DNA from: Tabrizicola sp. | Lineage (GTDB): Bacteria > Pseudomonadota > Alphaproteobacteria > Rhodobacterales > Rhodobacteraceae | NCBI GenBank assembly: GCA_025458105.1 | Contig: JALOTD010000045.1 | Coordinates: forward strand, 1-64,000 | Direction: 5' to 3' | Length of the DNA: 64,000 bases | Part shown: one piece after another, positions 63,885 through 64,000 of the stretch | How positions within the stretch are numbered: the first letter of the stretch is position 1 | Layout of the letters: each line of letters opens with the position of its first letter | Notes under the pieces: generated by a model | Told to the model about the DNA's origin: nothing | Seen by the model: the letters and a program-made list of their open reading frames with translations, nothing else | The model's database searches: none | Translations under genes and position numbers: made by a program

Positions 63885-64000
63885 ATGCAGATCGACCTCC
63901 TCGACACCTTCCTTGATCTTGCGGAGACCCGAAGTTTCCACCGCACGGCCGAGCGTCTCAGGATCACGCAGTCCACGGTATCCTCCCGCGTCACGGCACT
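63885..64000 (+). CDS. LysR-type regulator, N-terminal fragment at the window edge
   Basis: The first 38 codons read MQIDLLDTFLDLAETRSFHR followed by TAERLRITQSTVSSRVTA, a classic LysR winged-HTH opening. The gene runs off the right edge. Divergent from the methylated-amine-type operon, so it is the likely regulator; ligand unknown. Confidence 0.88.
   Translation, partial: MQIDLLDTFLDLAETRSFHRTAERLRITQSTVSSRVTA

Overview
The window is a compact, GC-rich bacterial chromosome segment. It almost certainly comes from an alphaproteobacterium of the Rhodobacteraceae type (Rhodobacter, Tabrizicola or Gemmobacter relatives). The grounds are the gene order rseP-dxr-cdsA-uppS-frr-(unknown)-pyrH, the Lrp / DUF2849-cysI-cysH-DUF934 sulfur cluster, pyrC-pyrE-dnaB, alr-mlaEF, radA-cvpA-purF, and intergenic repeats of a kind I associate with that family. 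No rRNA, tRNA, CRISPR array, insertion sequence or prophage was seen, and no gap between genes exceeds 300 bases.

Layout. 0-5.2 kb (minus): envelope and isoprenoid genes with ribosome recycling and UMP kinase. 5.2-13.7 kb (plus): miaA, an AraC regulator and a five-part peptide-type ABC importer. 13.9-20.5 kb: lytic transglycosylase, ssb, sufT, a SatD-like/DUF3307 pair behind a repeat-rich leader, an A-type Fe-S carrier, tpiA, a DMT transporter and a P450. 20.7-25.2 kb: assimilatory sulfate reduction (Lrp, DUF2849, cysI, cysH, DUF934, ferredoxin-NADP reductase). 25.4-34.3 kb: two Ala/Glu-rich envelope proteins, infC with an ATA start, and a set that looks like molybdenum-hydroxylase maturation (MoeA-like, XdhC, broken CoxE, CoxD) running up to a broken LysR. 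34.4-42.7 kb: glutaryl-CoA dehydrogenase, a glycosyltransferase pair, LprI-like, pyrC, pyrE, dnaB and an SDR. 42.9-52.9 kb: a P1B-4 metal ATPase, alr, mlaEF, a PqiA-like protein, radA, cvpA, purF, DUF1801 and an SDR. 53.0-63.7 kb (minus): a seven-gene, translationally coupled operon with two FAD-GcvT demethylating dehydrogenases, a non-pyrrolysine MttB homologue, a PEP-mutase-like lyase, an aldehyde dehydrogenase, a 3-hydroxyisobutyrate-dehydrogenase-like enzyme and a PLP lyase. A divergent LysR gene starts at the right edge. This operon is the best candidate for an undescribed pathway; I infer catabolism of a methylated amine.

Sequence integrity. Six genes lack an internal or N-terminal piece that their families keep: the DMT transporter start (about 18.48 kb), P450 (19.64), CoxE (32.22), LysR (33.80), alr (45.32) and the aldehyde dehydrogenase (55.67). 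Three are frameshifted and two are short in frame. So many small deletions in otherwise intact, partly essential genes suggest assembly or sequencing dropouts at least as much as real decay.

Repeats. A dispersed GC-rich element (core AAATATCCC followed by G- and C-runs) occurs six times between genes, including a perfect 37-nt inverted pair. Twin palindromes centred on TTCGAA, and a GGGTGGGC hairpin, mark gene ends.
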